Shown: piece by piece, positions 1-24,980 of the stretch
Layout: each line of letters opens with the position of its first letter
How positions within the stretch are numbered: position 1 is the first letter of the stretch
Notes under the pieces: generated by a model
Told to the model about the DNA's origin: nothing
The model's database searches: none
Seen by the model: the letters and a program-made list of their open reading frames with translations, nothing else
Assembly (NCBI GenBank): GCA_025766275.1
Contig: JAFKAC010000280.1
Coordinates: forward strand, 1-33,104
Direction of reading: 5' to 3'
Length of the DNA: 33,104 nucleotides
Source: Lactarius indigo
Lineage: Eukaryota > Basidiomycota > Agaricomycetes > Russulales > Russulaceae
Program-made: the position numbers and the translations under genes

Positions 1-1030
1 TGTTATTGGGAATCAATTCTTCAGATTCACCGGATCACCGACAACCAAGGAAAAACAAAGCAAAAAACAAATTTCATTGCGGATCACTCCGAAACGAATC
101 TGTGTGGGTTTTACAAACCAAATTGTGAATTCTCGGAAGTTGCGTAAGGTGCGTGTGGGCCTGTGGAACGCCTCGGGGATACAAGTGTATGTAGAAGTGG
201 CCAAGAAAAAAAACTTCAGCGAATTTATGATAATCAAGCTTGATCAAGGTTGTACGAATCCAAAGCCTCTTAAGAGAAGGCCATGGGGCGCGAAAAGACA
301 GACCAATGTCCAGGAAGCGATGGGGAAGGTGGTACAGGTCGGTCGGTTGAAGACGAGAAGGCATAAAAGACTCTAGTCTTGCACTGCCAGTAGCAACCCC
401 CCTAAAAAGGATAAAGCTTCACTGCGGCTATAATGCCGTCTTGGACGTTGTGGTACAGTACCGTGTTCTGGCGCAGGAATTCGAGGGCAAATGGGGCGTT
501 GTCCATGAGGGTTATGGAGAACCCCTTTATTGATGGGGTGAGCTGGTCCCGTAGTATGTGGCCGAAAACATAAGACGAAAGGGGGAGGGGGGGGGATGGG
601 TGTCTCAGTGGTCCCCTGGAGAAGTCACCCACACGATACAGAACTCGACACCATACAAGGTTAAGGGCAGCCCGTATGATGGGGTAGTCGTCAACAGGAA
701 AGGGCACACAGTTCGTAGCTTAGAAGCGGTGTTGAAAATGGTAGCATCACGTACCCGTTACCGAGACAATTGAGACAACAAGTGACAAAGCAAGTGAGTG
801 TATGGATCCAAAAAAAAAAAAGTAAAGAGTGTACATAGTACCAAGCATAGCAAGTCCGAGTCTGCCACCAGGCTAAGATGAGTGTGACTAAAAGTCAGGT
901 GACGTGATGCATCACAGTCACACTTCGGTCGCTAGAATTGCTGGAAAAGGTTGTATTTTGGCGGGGGCAGCGGAGCTAAGCGGGGGTACGGTTCGCTGTA
1001 GCCAGTGGCTCCGTTTGCTAGATCATCTCC

Positions 1031-2022
1031 GAGACTTGCAGACTTGGGTTGGTTCCTTGAACCGCGACCACCACCATGGGCGGTTTTTCCCACGGTAAAA
1101 ACCGGGGCAAGGATGGGTGTCTAGTACACCCTCGGTCACCGACGGCCCCCTAAAACGTCTTAATCATAATGAACCCACCCATCATAGGGACCTTTTGACC
1201 AACACGACGCACCAATGTCGTGTAATGCCTGTCCCGTATGTCTACCAGTCACCAACCTGCGGGAGACCATAATACCCACTGCCAAGCCCAATAAAACCCC
1301 CCTGGATGTTGAAAACGTAGTCACATACTCAGTAAGGACTTCAATACGGCATAAAGAGAACCCAACCAACAGGATTTCTCTGAACACGACAATATACGGC
1401 TTGACCCTGTCGCCTGCCCACAACCCAGTTTTCAACTGCCACCAAATACAAGCACAACTTAGCCAAATAGTCGCCAAATAAAATCACGCATGAACAAACA
1501 AATTCGACGAAAATAAACCAAACACGCTACACACGACTCCTTGAGTCCTTGAGGAGCGCACATAGAAAGCCAACTGCTTCACCCTGCCCATGAGATCAAA
1601 AACTGATGGCTATGAGTGATCAAGGGAACACTATTAACAAACAACAAGATAATCATAACTAAGACTAAGAGAAGTAGTGCCATGATGCAGTCAGTGGACA
1701 GCACATGGAAGGAAGCCCTCAGCCGGGAACGGGAACTACCGCCCAACTGGATGAAAGACAGTGAGGTTTTAGTGGGTAGGAGAGCACGTAGCGTCTGGAC
1801 CTGAGATGATCACGTGCACTGAGTCCCACACTACCCCAAACACCATGGGGCGTGCGTAAAGGCATCTTCCCTCACATCTGGGCTTCGGCCCGGCTACACG
1901 CGGGCTAGATAGGGCTGATGGTAAATCTCCTGCTATCTAGCACTTATTTTCGGTAATTAGGGACAAGGTAGTTACCGGAAATAAAACGCTCTCCAAAAAA
2001 AAAAAAGAGACTTGCAGACTTG
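1031..2022 (+). repeat. 16-nt direct repeat (1031-1046 and 2007-2022)
   Basis: The word GAGACTTGCAGACTTG occurs exactly at 1031-1046 and at 2007-2022. The second copy directly follows an A-tract. Homology outside the word is weak. A short dispersed repeat or the residue of an element is possible, but the extent is too small to classify. Confidence 0.4.
1904..1985. repeat. Two adjacent inverted repeats
   Basis: GCTAGATAG at 1904-1912 is matched by its exact reverse complement at 1933-1941, leaving a 20-nt loop. About 10 nt on, CGGTAA (from about 1951) pairs with TTACCG (to about 1977), with partly matching AT-rich flanks. The two hairpins end just before the A-tract at about 1995. This could be a small folded repeat; no coding is visible. 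Confidence 0.45.
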
Positions 2023-2463
2023 CTCCTGATCTAGCTCTGCGGTGCTCGTGTTCCAACCACCTTCATTGCCCACGTACGTTACTACTGTGCTAGGCTGTAC
2101 AAGCTCTAACGCCTTTTGGATCCGTGGTCCCATGCTTACCTACGTTAGAATTAACTATACGACTCTCCATCTCTATGTCAGTTTGGGTGCGACGGCATTA
2201 CTGCAATGAATCATTGCATTGATTTGTGCCGCCAGTATGTGGTAATATCACCGCAGCAGATCGAAGCTGTGACCGAGTGCGGTACTATCCCTCCTTGCGG
2301 ACGAGTAGACTCTGAACGTTATGTTACAAACCCGGAATACTCAGTGATGTATGCCCAAAATAACGATGTGCGGTATGATAGAGCCTATCGATAAACTCTA
2401 CGTATCTATCGAAGGACCAACCCTCTCTTTTACAAAAGGAGGTCAGGGAGATTCACGGCAGGA

Positions 2464-4402
2464 TCACACTTCGAAGGAACTCCGCTCATGTTCGGTTTTC
2501 ACACCGTCGACCTCGCCGACACCGCGCCACTCGCTCTCGGCAAATCGCAGCGTACTCACCTTTGTTCGCGAGACGCCACTGATGGTGCTCTGCGTAGCGA
2601 ACCGGGGGCCGACGGCGTCCGTGTTGGAGGCGCTGGCGCTAGCATCGGCACTGGTTACATCTGAGTCCCCGACGTGGCTGAGGGTGGAAGTGCCGTGAGA
2701 GAAAGCGATAATCGTTCCTTTTTCGGCCTCGGCTTTGAGAGATGTGCGGAGGCGGCCACGTGAGTTGAGTCTGGTATTCGAGAAAATGAAGCCGTTAGAA
2801 ACGGAGAAGTATGGGATGTGCGTGTGGACTAACACGGCCATAAAAGCGCACGCGTAGAGGCGCACGAGTATAAAGAAAAAGGGAGCGTAGATGAGGGTAT
2901 GGGAGAAGCGCACAAACTGGGAAGGGTTAACGGCATATTGGGGATGCTGTTACGTTGTTTACGTACCGTAGCGAGGCAAGTTATTGCAAATACACTGCGA
3001 AGAAGGTGAGAACACTGAACACAACAGGCAAAAAAATCAAGGGTACGAACAGAGTGAGTGCCCCACTGTTTATGCAATAAAGAGCAAGTACCGTGGTAAT
3101 CGCAAGATTGGCCCTGCTCGGGCAAGTCGGTCGTTTCGACAATCGGGCAAGGTACGACAGATCTGCTCACCGCTTCACTACTGTTTCGTGTCGCGTAAGT
3201 AAGTAGTACACCATACTCGCCGTGATGGTCAAGTCGCAAGCCACTTGTATCGAGAGGCCCGCGGTCGTGTTTGGCTACAAATTCGCGATCAAGCACCCTA
3301 TGAAAAGATATACAGACGGTAGACGCACAATCTGAATTTTTGCTTGGTCGAAATATGGGTACTGAAAGCTGGGGTGAAGAATAAGCAACAGCACAAACAG
3401 GAGTACCAGCTGTGATGTGACTTGCCAATGAACGAGGTACACTGAAGAGTAGAGACGAATAAGGTTGGAGAACTAAATTAAGACAATATGCATCGCGCAC
3501 CAATCCCAAGACCTATCGAATGATACTGTAAGCTTCCCCGGATACCAACAAACAAGGCAGCCCTACCTAGCTCAGCCAATGACAGGATCACCTAGAATAG
3601 GAGCATATCAGCAAACGGGAAGGCATTCATAAGGAAATAGATCACAATAAATATGGGTACGTGGATCCGACCCATGCTCACTGTCGCGCAAGGCATTGGC
3701 ACGTCAGTTGTCCTCAATTAATTGTTCTACGAGATGCTTACAGTGGTAAATTCTCCAGGCGTAAAACCTAGCACAAGAGTTTGACGCATGGTAAGATCGC
3801 GTTTAGACCGAAGAGCGGGAGACGTACTGCTGGACAGAACAGGTAAGGATGACTGGGAAGTGGCCGTATTTAAGGGTGCACGTGCGAAGTTCGAGGGACA
3901 GACATACTTCCAATAAGACTTTGAACCTTGAGACTCCTAGAACGGTTGTTGAGTTTAATCAGCGGTGATGTGGGATATTCTACACACCATGGTGCTCGAA
4001 GATCTGCCAAATAGTCACCAAAATTGGTTACCCCGGCGACATAAAATCCGTGAACAACCAAGGCCAACTGCAGCGTATCCAATATTCTGCTCTAAGTGAG
4101 TCATGTGCCAGCGACGAGATTGGCACGGCCCTACAAAAGTAATGCGACCTAGACGTAAAACCTTGAGAAGGGGGAGGACCAGAAGAAGTTGAAAACTCAC
4201 AAAACATTTCAAAAAGAGCCTGTCGCCTTTACAGTGCTTAGAAAAATATGAGTATACTTGGAGCCATGTCACTCCGTACAATCTATACCATCTATGTCGG
4301 TTCTCTGCTAAGAGAGGGAGAGGTAGTTGCCTACATCGATGAGAATATTACACCGAGAAAGAAAGCTCCCAGGACATTATCGACGGGAATCAGAGCAGGC
4401 AT
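2464..4402 (-). CDS. DUF6534-family fungal multi-pass membrane protein, 16 exons
   Basis: I reconstruct a 352-aa protein. Exons: 4402-4335, 4282-4201, 4091-3988, 3936-3908, 3852-3828, 3767-3742, 3680-3646, 3591-3567, 3512-3501, 3441-3407, 3361-3329, 3274-3171, 3113-3051, 2994-2967, 2916-2834, 2770-2464. All junctions are in phase with GT-AG ends; introns 8 to 10 and the 3407/3361 junction are the least certain. Family-typical stretches appear in order: VDNVLGAFFLGVIFSS, LYGVTWLQVYSYF, LDTLQLALVVHGFY, VQQFYAWRIYH, VACDLTITASMVYYLL, and FFFILVRLYACAFMAVLNSR. The tail of about 90 aa is Ser/Ala-rich. The family consists of basidiomycete membrane proteins of unknown function, about 320-370 aa, so the length fits. 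No function is assigned beyond an integral membrane location. Confidence 0.85.
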
Positions 4403-4512
4403 AATGAATGGATATGGTCAGTTCGCAGAAGGGTTCCCTGGGCTCAACGATGTCGATGGGTAGAGAGGGTGGGCTGTCGGTTCTGCCGTGGTGGTCCGTA
4501 TAAATCCCCAAC

Positions 4513-4560
4513 GGCGTCTGGTTTACCGAGAGAGGTAAATACCACTCACATCAGACGGCC
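4513..4560. repeat. Nested inverted repeat
   Basis: CGTCTG at 4515-4520 pairs with CAGACG at 4552-4557. Immediately inside it, GTTTACC at 4521-4527 pairs with GGTAAAT at 4534-4540 (6 of 7 positions). The fold is asymmetric because of an 11-nt spacer on the right arm. It lies about 110 bp upstream of the DUF6534 start codon, so it could sit in the promoter. No function is inferred. Confidence 0.35.
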
Positions 4561-5249
4561 CGGCTGAAAGAGTCGAGCGTTCACGAAGGGAATTAATTTC
4601 CGGGAGATAATAGAACCAAGAATACAGTGTCTTAGACAGGGGCAGGGGCTGTGTGAACCGAAGGGAGATACTGGTCTAAAAAGCCCGAACATCTCGGGTA
4701 GGGCCCATTATTTGGACAGTCATGCTCTATCATGCCCAAATTTAGGAAGGTCTGCTTGGGCCATGTAGCGGGTCGATTTGCCCAAGGCAGCTTAGATTGT
4801 GGGGAGGATTGGGTTCAATGGAAGTGTACACAAGGCGACCTGCAAAGTGGAACCACCACGAGAAGTGCTTAAATGTAGAAAAACTGATGAGTACTGTAGC
4901 CGAAACTATTGCAATTGCAACGACGTTGTCTTGTATTGGGGTTGAACCGAGGGTTGCATAGAACACGTACTGAAAGAAGTGTATTCAAGTTGATATTGCC
5001 GAAGACGTAAAACCAGCAGGGTGACACGGCTTGAGTACAGTATTGTCATGTAGCCTTCAAAGTAGCGTTTCAACATTCAGCGGGCATGCTCGCCACACAG
5101 TAGATGCAGAATGCAGATGCAGATGTTGTAGTCCTTACTAGTAGTCTCGCTCTCACGTCCAGAAGATCAGTCATATGAAAATCAAATTCAGTCTGAATCA
5201 CGTGTCACGGGTTAAAACCTTGGTATTGCCGCCCCTTGCTCGTAGACCG

Positions 5250-5297
5250 GTGACCGTCTGTATATGAAGGTAAACCTATCATATACAGGCTGGTCAC
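5250..5297. repeat. 18/19-bp near-perfect hairpin
   Basis: The left arm at 5250-5267 begins GTGACC and ends CTGTATATGA. The right arm at 5279-5297 is its reverse complement except for one extra base and one mismatch. The loop is 11 nt. It is the strongest inverted repeat in the intergenic DNA of the window. It could be a miniature inverted-repeat element, a transcribed stem-loop or a chance palindrome; no target-site duplication was seen. Confidence 0.55.
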
Positions 5298-6005
5298 GAG
5301 CCTACCTTGCTCGATGAACCATCACTAGATAGTGGTCATTCAGTTCACACATCCGTGTGATACCATTCTCTGGTAGTGTGGCAACAAGGACACGCCCTGT
5401 TTCCGAGTCTTTCCGTCTCTTTTCATTGACGCCGGGTCGACCACTTGGCCGGTTCGTTGGAGAAACTCAACGTGCAGACCTGCAGCTCACGCCGTGAACC
5501 GATTGTAGGCTAAATTCTTGGGTTTACCTGATCCGATGATTCGCAGATAATACAACAGTCGGAGACTAATTAACCCAATTCACTTGAGTCCAAGCATCTG
5601 GTTACCTGGACTATGTGACATAGCGCGCATGGTATGCGGAGGCTATTAACATGACAAAAATAGGCGCCTAGAAGCTGGAAGATATGGAGTAAGAATGAGC
5701 GTCCCGCGGCACGAGGACGGGATTTGTAGTAGAGTCAAAGTTAGAGAGTGACACGGACGATATGTTCACCTGCCACATAGGCTAAAGAGACTAGTTTATC
5801 CCACGGAGAGGCACCGTCCAGGGTCCATGAACGGCGATCTTTTTTCCCTGAATTTGACCACATCCTTGTGCAGTGATGATGAGATCTAGTAGTGGCGCTG
5901 CAGTGGCGCCTCGCAATCTCCCGTGTCCGAAGAGCGCTATAGAATGACTGAGAACGCCGCAAAACCAGAACAAACTAAATACTGTGGGGGTCTACAGTAA
6001 GACGT

Positions 6006-6753
6006 CTAAGCCTTCGCTTCCCAGCTGACACCACATCCACAACCGGCACCGACGGCTTGCGGATTATCTATGACACGAAACGAGCTGCCAATCAGTTCAG
6101 TGGCAAAGTCGATTGTAGAACCGCGCAAAAGGGTCAGAGAGACCGCGTCCACAACGACACGCGCCTGAGCCACGAGGGGGTGTCCAAACTCGCTTTGAGG
6201 ACGTTTCTCAGCCTCAGGTAAAAATTAGAGGACGACTGAGCGTACTAGTCCTCTGGAGCGCTCTCCTGAGTTAGCTCCATCTTGTACTGATATCCGTGAC
6301 AACCACCCGACTCCACGGAGACTCGTAAGGCTGAGCCGGAATGTTCACCTTGAGAACAGACTCGACAAAGTTGCTGCTCACACGGATTCCTAAGTATTTA
6401 CTCGGGAGATCAGAGTGATGACGGACCTCTGCCGCACGCTCGGTGAGAGCTAGTTGGGCGTCAGTTTGTCCCAAGGGCTCTAAGTCCAGCTCCGCATTTT
6501 CGATGTCCTCCGCTGTCGGTGAACGACGCAGAACGGCTTGTGTTGCCGTTGGTATCGGTGCGGGTGCCGCTCTGCGCGGCAATGTGGAAACAAACGTTCT
6601 CCGTGGGGGCAATCTGTCGAATACTGGAACTGGATATAAGTTTGGTGTGGCGAAATGAGCAACAAGTTGACGACGACAAAGACACGGAAGAGCGGTGCGG
6701 GCGAGACGAGATGATTGGCGAATCATAGCAGTGGTGGTCGTTGTCAGTGACAT
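6006..6753 (-). CDS. ISA2: ISA2-like mitochondrial iron-sulfur cluster assembly protein
   Basis: A-type Fe-S carrier of the IscA/HesB fold, expected in the mitochondrial matrix, where Isa1/Isa2 support maturation of [4Fe-4S] proteins. Exons: 6753-6384, 6330-6246, 6192-6006, with two 53-nt introns, giving 213 aa. The three conserved cysteines are visible in VSVESGGCHGYQYKME and, at the C-terminus, NPQAVGAGCGCGVSWE; the family region RGSTIDFATELIGSSF lies just before the latter. The N-terminus is rich in Arg, Ser and Thr and short of acidic residues, as in a mitochondrial presequence. In-frame ATGs at 6768, 6753 and 6726 are all possible starts. The donor of intron 1 (GTGTGA) is inferred from phase. 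ISA2 is preferred over ISA1 because of the SGGCHGYQY form. Confidence 0.88.
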
Positions 6754-8613
<1,860 letters not shown>

Positions 8614-8719
8614 TGCTGTACGGTGACCGATGGTATCAATTCAGCTTTGGCCTATTGGGAATCAACAAGGAAAGCGCTGCATCATGCCATTGCGTGCGAT
8701 AAACTAGAGTGTATTCGGT

Positions 8720-9892
<1,173 letters not shown>

Positions 9893-10234
9893 ATGCGAGA
9901 CACAGAGGCCATTCAGAACCTCAAGAGCATCCTCCGCGGCACTCTTCGCATAGTCACAAACGATAGTCGTGCTTTCATTGGCACGTTCGTTGGTACGGAC
10001 AAGAGCCTGAACATCCTCCTCCTGAACACGGAAGAGTTTCGCCTGGGTGCAGACGCAAATCCTGCCGGGCGATACGTTGGCCAAGTTATGATTCCATGGC
10101 GACTCATCCGGGGCATTGGCTTACAAGTCGCTGGTGAGAACGACGCGGTATCCTACTCCGAGCAGGTAAGCACTGTTGTCATCTCGTCTGCCACCCATTG
10201 ACCTAACACGTCGGCACAGCAATTCATCATGTAA
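9893..10234 (+). CDS. NAA38: Sm-like NatC auxiliary subunit (NAA38/LSMD1 type)
   Basis: A single Sm fold protein of 95 aa from exons 9893-10165 and 10220-10234; the second exon encodes only QFIM and the stop. Sm1 is visible as LRIVTNDSRAFIGTFVGTDKSLNILL and Sm2 around VMIPWRLIRGI. The spacing EEFRLGADANPAGRYVGQVMIP between Sm1 and Sm2 resembles the LSMD1/Naa38 branch, which carries an insertion there, rather than canonical LSm2-8. Naa38 works with Naa30 and Naa35 in co-translational N-terminal acetylation of Met-hydrophobic proteins at the ribosome. The start is the first in-frame ATG after an upstream open stretch without family similarity. An unusual LSm protein of the splicing ring remains possible. 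Confidence 0.8.
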
Positions 10235-10454
10235 CATTCACTCGCCTTTGAGGCGTGGGTCACCGAATGACGATATGATCCTGCATGCCCTCACTTCAAA
10301 AGCGGCAGCGATTCGTATCGTGGTAGACTTTTGTGCTCGAGGTAATTCAGCAAAGCCCGAGTCCACCGAATGTTAAGAGTGTGCAGTGTATAATATGCAG
10401 AGCATGACATGTAATACATCTAAATATGTGCTGTAAAGTACGGCTCCTCCAATC

Positions 10455-14924
<4,470 letters not shown>

Positions 14925-15253
14925 CCTTGGTTCAGCGTCGTGGTCGATGTCAAGGTCGCGCTCGAAACCCACTTCCGGGCACTTCGCATCGTTCCCACGG
15001 TCCGGTCCGCTCAAGACCTGTCCCTCACTTGGCAAGTCACAGTGACTCGGAGACCTTTATGGGCTTTAACAACATGGAATTGGGAGAGGGTATTTAAGCA
15101 CGTCACCCCTTCGGGTTATTTACTCTCCCCTCATCATATAAATGAACATTTCAGTCATAGGGACGTGGATAATTGTACTTACAGCGTCTAATAAACGCGG
15201 TACATAAAAAAACAATCGTAGAACCGTAAAAAGAGCAAGCTCGCCACGTCGTC
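14925..15253. other. Spacer between VPS27 3' end and PRP16 5' end
   Basis: On the minus strand the PRP16 frame stays open without an ATG for about 45 codons upstream of 14924, as if a first exon joined here. No exon with recognisable similarity was found up to the VPS27 stop. A TTTATATG element on the minus strand near 15140 could serve as a promoter element, but that is a guess. Confidence 0.4.
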
Positions 15254-17633
15254 TCACAACTCAATTAAAAGTGCCTCTTTCTTCGGCTGTTCTACCGCAG
15301 ACGATGCACTCTCATAAGACCCGTATGGGATGGTTGGTGGTGCCGTTGGAACAGATGGGAAACTCGGAAGAGCAGGCGCAGGAGCGGTTGGATGGGCATA
15401 TTGGTGCTGCGAGATCGCTGGTGGTACATAAACTGCATGCGCGAGGGTGCTGTGCCGCGACGGGGGCTGTTGCTGCACGGGCGGAGGCGAAGATATTTGT
15501 TGTTGTACTGTCGGGGACTGTACGGACGCAGGAGCCCCCTGTTGCTGTGCACGTCCCACATGTGTCGGTCCAGGAGCTTGTGGAACTGGTGGCTGGATAG
15601 AGACAGGCTGACTTGGGTGTGCGTACTGGTATGGCTGGGAGACCGGAGACTGCGGAGCAGGGATTGACTGGTAGTGCGGGTTCACTTGAGATGCAGTGGC
15701 TGCGAGAGCAGGACTGGCATCGGAAGACATATAAGAGGGTTGAGCCCAAGCCTGCTGAGGTGAGTGCGAGGGTGGAGAATAAGGTGTATTGGCACTAGCG
15801 GGGGCCTGGTAGGCTTGCGAAGGCGCGTAGACAGAAGCTGGTTGATGCCACCGTTGGGCTGCAGGAGTGTGGGATGGTTGACCTGCAACTGGAGATTGCT
15901 CGGGATTCCATTGGCCGTATTGTTGCCCAGCAGGCGACGTGGTCTGCTGACGCCACGTGGGACGCGAGACTTGCTGTGTCAAGATGTGATCATATAACTT
16001 GACCGCCTGAGCAAGTTTGTTGTTCATATCAGTGAGCAGCTCTGTTGTGACGACACTGAGAATGAGTGAACGAACGGCAACACGACCCAAATAAGCGTAC
16101 CTTCTTTACGACCAGCGTCATCCAGACTTCTCGCGAGCTTTGGTCTCAGATTGTTCGCGTTATCGAGGAGTTGCGTCACTTCCGGGAATCGCGACATATT
16201 CCCGCCGCCATGTGCTTGTACTTGCTCAATCGTCTGGCTGAATGTCAAGATAGTGTCAGATTCTGACGGCGAGAGATCGTAATTCGGAAGGGCCGGCACA
16301 GATGGTTCCGCTGGCGCGACGGAAGGTAGATAAGACTGTGAGTGCTCCTGGCCAGTATAGGAAAACGAGGATTGTTTGGCTCTGGGAGTCTCGAGGCCTG
16401 TTGGTGCGCTTGGCTTCGGGGCACTAGCTTCGCGGAGGCTGGCTTCGATGGCGGCTCTGAGATCGGGGTCGTCATCCCCCTCAGCCTGGGCCGATCGCCG
16501 CGGACTATGCTCGACCAACGGGGGTTCAGACAGCTGCCAAGAGTCTGACTGGTACGGAACGTAACCTGGACGCTCATGCTGACCATGCGCGCTGACCTCT
16601 TCTAATGACAATTGTATCGCACGTTGAAGGTCTGCGTCTCCAACATCGCGTGCATGACGATGATCGGGGTGGGCTGTACCGTGCGAGGACCGCCGATGTT
16701 TACTATTTAGAAGTCACGGGGTGTAAGCAAGGCGATTGACTGCGCGAGGGGGGACTTACACTTTGTCCTTGTGGCGAGTAAGTTCCTTGTGGCACGAGTC
16801 GCAAACTCTCACCTCCTGCGTGATACCGAAGTGAGGAAGGGGAAGGGTCTTCGTGGAGCACTTCTGGTCAAATACACGCCCACAGTTACGACAGTGGTGT
16901 TTTCGGTTGGTAAACGAGAAAGGGTCCCGACACCGAAGACAAACATCCGAATCTATCCACTCCGGCGGGGTTTGGGTATCGACGAGGGCCGAGCCTGCGA
17001 CGGCAAGGTCTTCCGGAGGGAAATTAAAACCTAGAATCGACATTGGCACTTTCGGCCACATGTCCCGAATAGTGTGAACAACTTACCTTCGACCTTCAAT
17101 GTCTTGTAAACTTGCTCAACGTAACTGAGATGATGCCTTCCCTTAAATGATATGGCCCACGTTTGAACGTAACGAATAATCTTGCTTTTGACGTCGCGGT
17201 GCAGCGAGGGTGTCTTGAGTATAGATACAAGGTTGTCCATGAATTCTCTGGAGGCTATCTCGACAAGAAAATGGTCTCCACCGTTCTTGACGCATACATC
17301 GGTCAACTAAACGGGATAATTGTGAATGAACAGTTCCGAGAATCTTGGAGGGTACTAACAGTCAATGCCAGGAGCTGCACATTGGGGTTCTTGTGGTTCA
17401 ATCTACGTTTCAATGCGCGCATCGCATCCTTTGGCTGGGCACTCTTAGACCTTATTTGGTCGCATATTTCGAGGTTGAGAGCCATATCTTCAGAACCAGC
17501 CGGAAGGAGCTCTGATGTGGCCTTGTCTGTAGGTGTCTGTCATATTCCGTGCACGACGAGGCAGAGTTCATATCATACCAACGGCTTCATCTAATTGACT
17601 TGTTCCCCATAGCCAGCTGCTCAACGTAGACAT
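15254..17633 (-). CDS. VPS27: ESCRT-0 subunit Vps27/HRS
   Basis: Binds ubiquitinated cargo and PI3P on endosomes and recruits ESCRT-I. Exons: 17633-17579, 17526-17360, 17306-17087, 17030-16760, 16702-16101, 16041-15254; 700 aa, all in phase. Domains in order: VHS at about 10-145 ([19 protein letters not shown]); FYVE at about 168-235 with PEWIDSD and [15 protein letters not shown]1 [15 protein letters not shown] at about 260-274; UIM2 [16 protein letters not shown] at about 315-330; GAT-like helices at about 390-470. A Pro/Gln/Ser-rich tail follows. That tail holds two PTAP tetrapeptides (in HPTAPAP and VPTAPPT), the classic ligand of the Vps23/TSG101 UEV domain, and ends LLIEL, which resembles a clathrin box. 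All parts needed for ESCRT-0 work are present. Confidence 0.95.
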
Positions 17634-18435
17634 GATAGAAGAAAGAGAAAGAGTTGCTAATCCAATCGCTCGGACGTTCTGCCAGGAGCGTAGGCGCAAG
17701 CGGCTGCGAGGGACCGGCTTCTCCATATAATTACATAATCAAGGCAACAAAGTCATCACATCACATGATGGGCTATCTAACTTACATGAAACAACAAAAC
17801 AGGCGTGAAAAATGATCCGTTATTTGGCTCTCTTTATGGCATATGTACCGGACCCATAAGTTTTACGCCCCGACTGTGAGGAAAACAGCATAACGGACAG
17901 AAGCAATTATAAATGACTACACTGTGCTGCACTGTGTGGGTTATACAAGAAAATGCAGCTGATTAGCGGCTGCGAGTAAGTGAGTTTTGCTAGTCAAACT
18001 GACTCATGCTGTGATCAGTCGCGGTGCCGGTCCTAGCGCGGAATAATTTCGGGCGGAGTCCCAAGTGGCCTCGTCACTGCCCGTTTTCCTTGAACAACCA
18101 CCTTGCCGTCACCTGTTGTCGGTTCAGCCCTCTTCTCTACTCCTCGTCACCACCGTCAGGACGTAGAACGCAACAAAGGCACATACCAACTTTGTCTTTG
18201 GTTTTTGCTCCACCGTTCCGCTGCGACACGGCGCACAGCCCCGTCGTCTTTGTGTCCTCTTTCCTTTATTCAAAACCGCACAAAAAGTTTCTGGACTTGG
18301 GCTTTGTGTCTTTCTAGATTCACAGTACTCTCTCTCACTAATAATCACTCGACTTTGACCCCTGGTGTCTCTTGGTTCTCACCCTTTTACGTCGCCTTAT
18401 CACAATCATTCGTTCCTACCCCCTGTCTCTTAGCC
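17634..18435. promoter_or_regulatory. Divergent promoter region of VPS27 and RPB1
   Basis: About 800 bp between the two start codons. The right half (about 18020-18435) is rich in pyrimidine on the plus strand, as often seen near fungal transcription starts, and likely includes the RPB1 5' untranslated region. The left half has AT-rich patches and no gene. An open plus-strand frame at 18103-18657 runs into RPB1 exon 1 and its intron out of frame and is not a gene. Confidence 0.6.

Positions 18436-24980
<6,545 letters not shown>

Larger units (their letters stand above)
1..2463. other. Left-end stretch with no recognisable gene
   Basis: No open frame here could be joined into a protein I recognise on either strand. 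The stretch holds two A-tracts of about 12 nt (near 811 and 1995), a 16-nt repeat at 1031 and 2007, and inverted repeats around 1904-1985. A minus-strand frame at 402-707 and another at 1160-1477 are open for about 100 codons but show no family signature. The region could be intergenic sequence, decayed repeat DNA, or contain an unrecognised gene split into very small exons like the DUF6534 gene next door. Confidence 0.5.
4403..6005. other. Intergenic stretch with no recognisable gene
   Basis: This lies between the 5' end of the DUF6534 gene and the 3' end of ISA2. The first few hundred bases must contain the DUF6534 promoter. Minus-strand frames at 4742-4980 and 5741-5973 are open for 60-75 codons; the first has a hydrophobic stretch but I could not link it to a family. 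Two hairpins (4513-4560 and 5250-5297) and a short GCAGAT-type repetition near 5107-5124 are the only structure seen. Confidence 0.5.

Noticed and set aside
2829..3509. 226-aa minus-strand open frame
   Set aside because: It crosses eight exon-intron boundaries of the DUF6534 gene in mixed frames. The spliced model explains the conserved segments; the single frame does not.
3757..5016. Recurring word CGTAAAACC (3760, 4153 and 5005)
   Set aside because: Similarity does not extend beyond about 10-14 nt. One copy lies in a coding exon and another in an intron of the DUF6534 gene, so a shared element is not supported.
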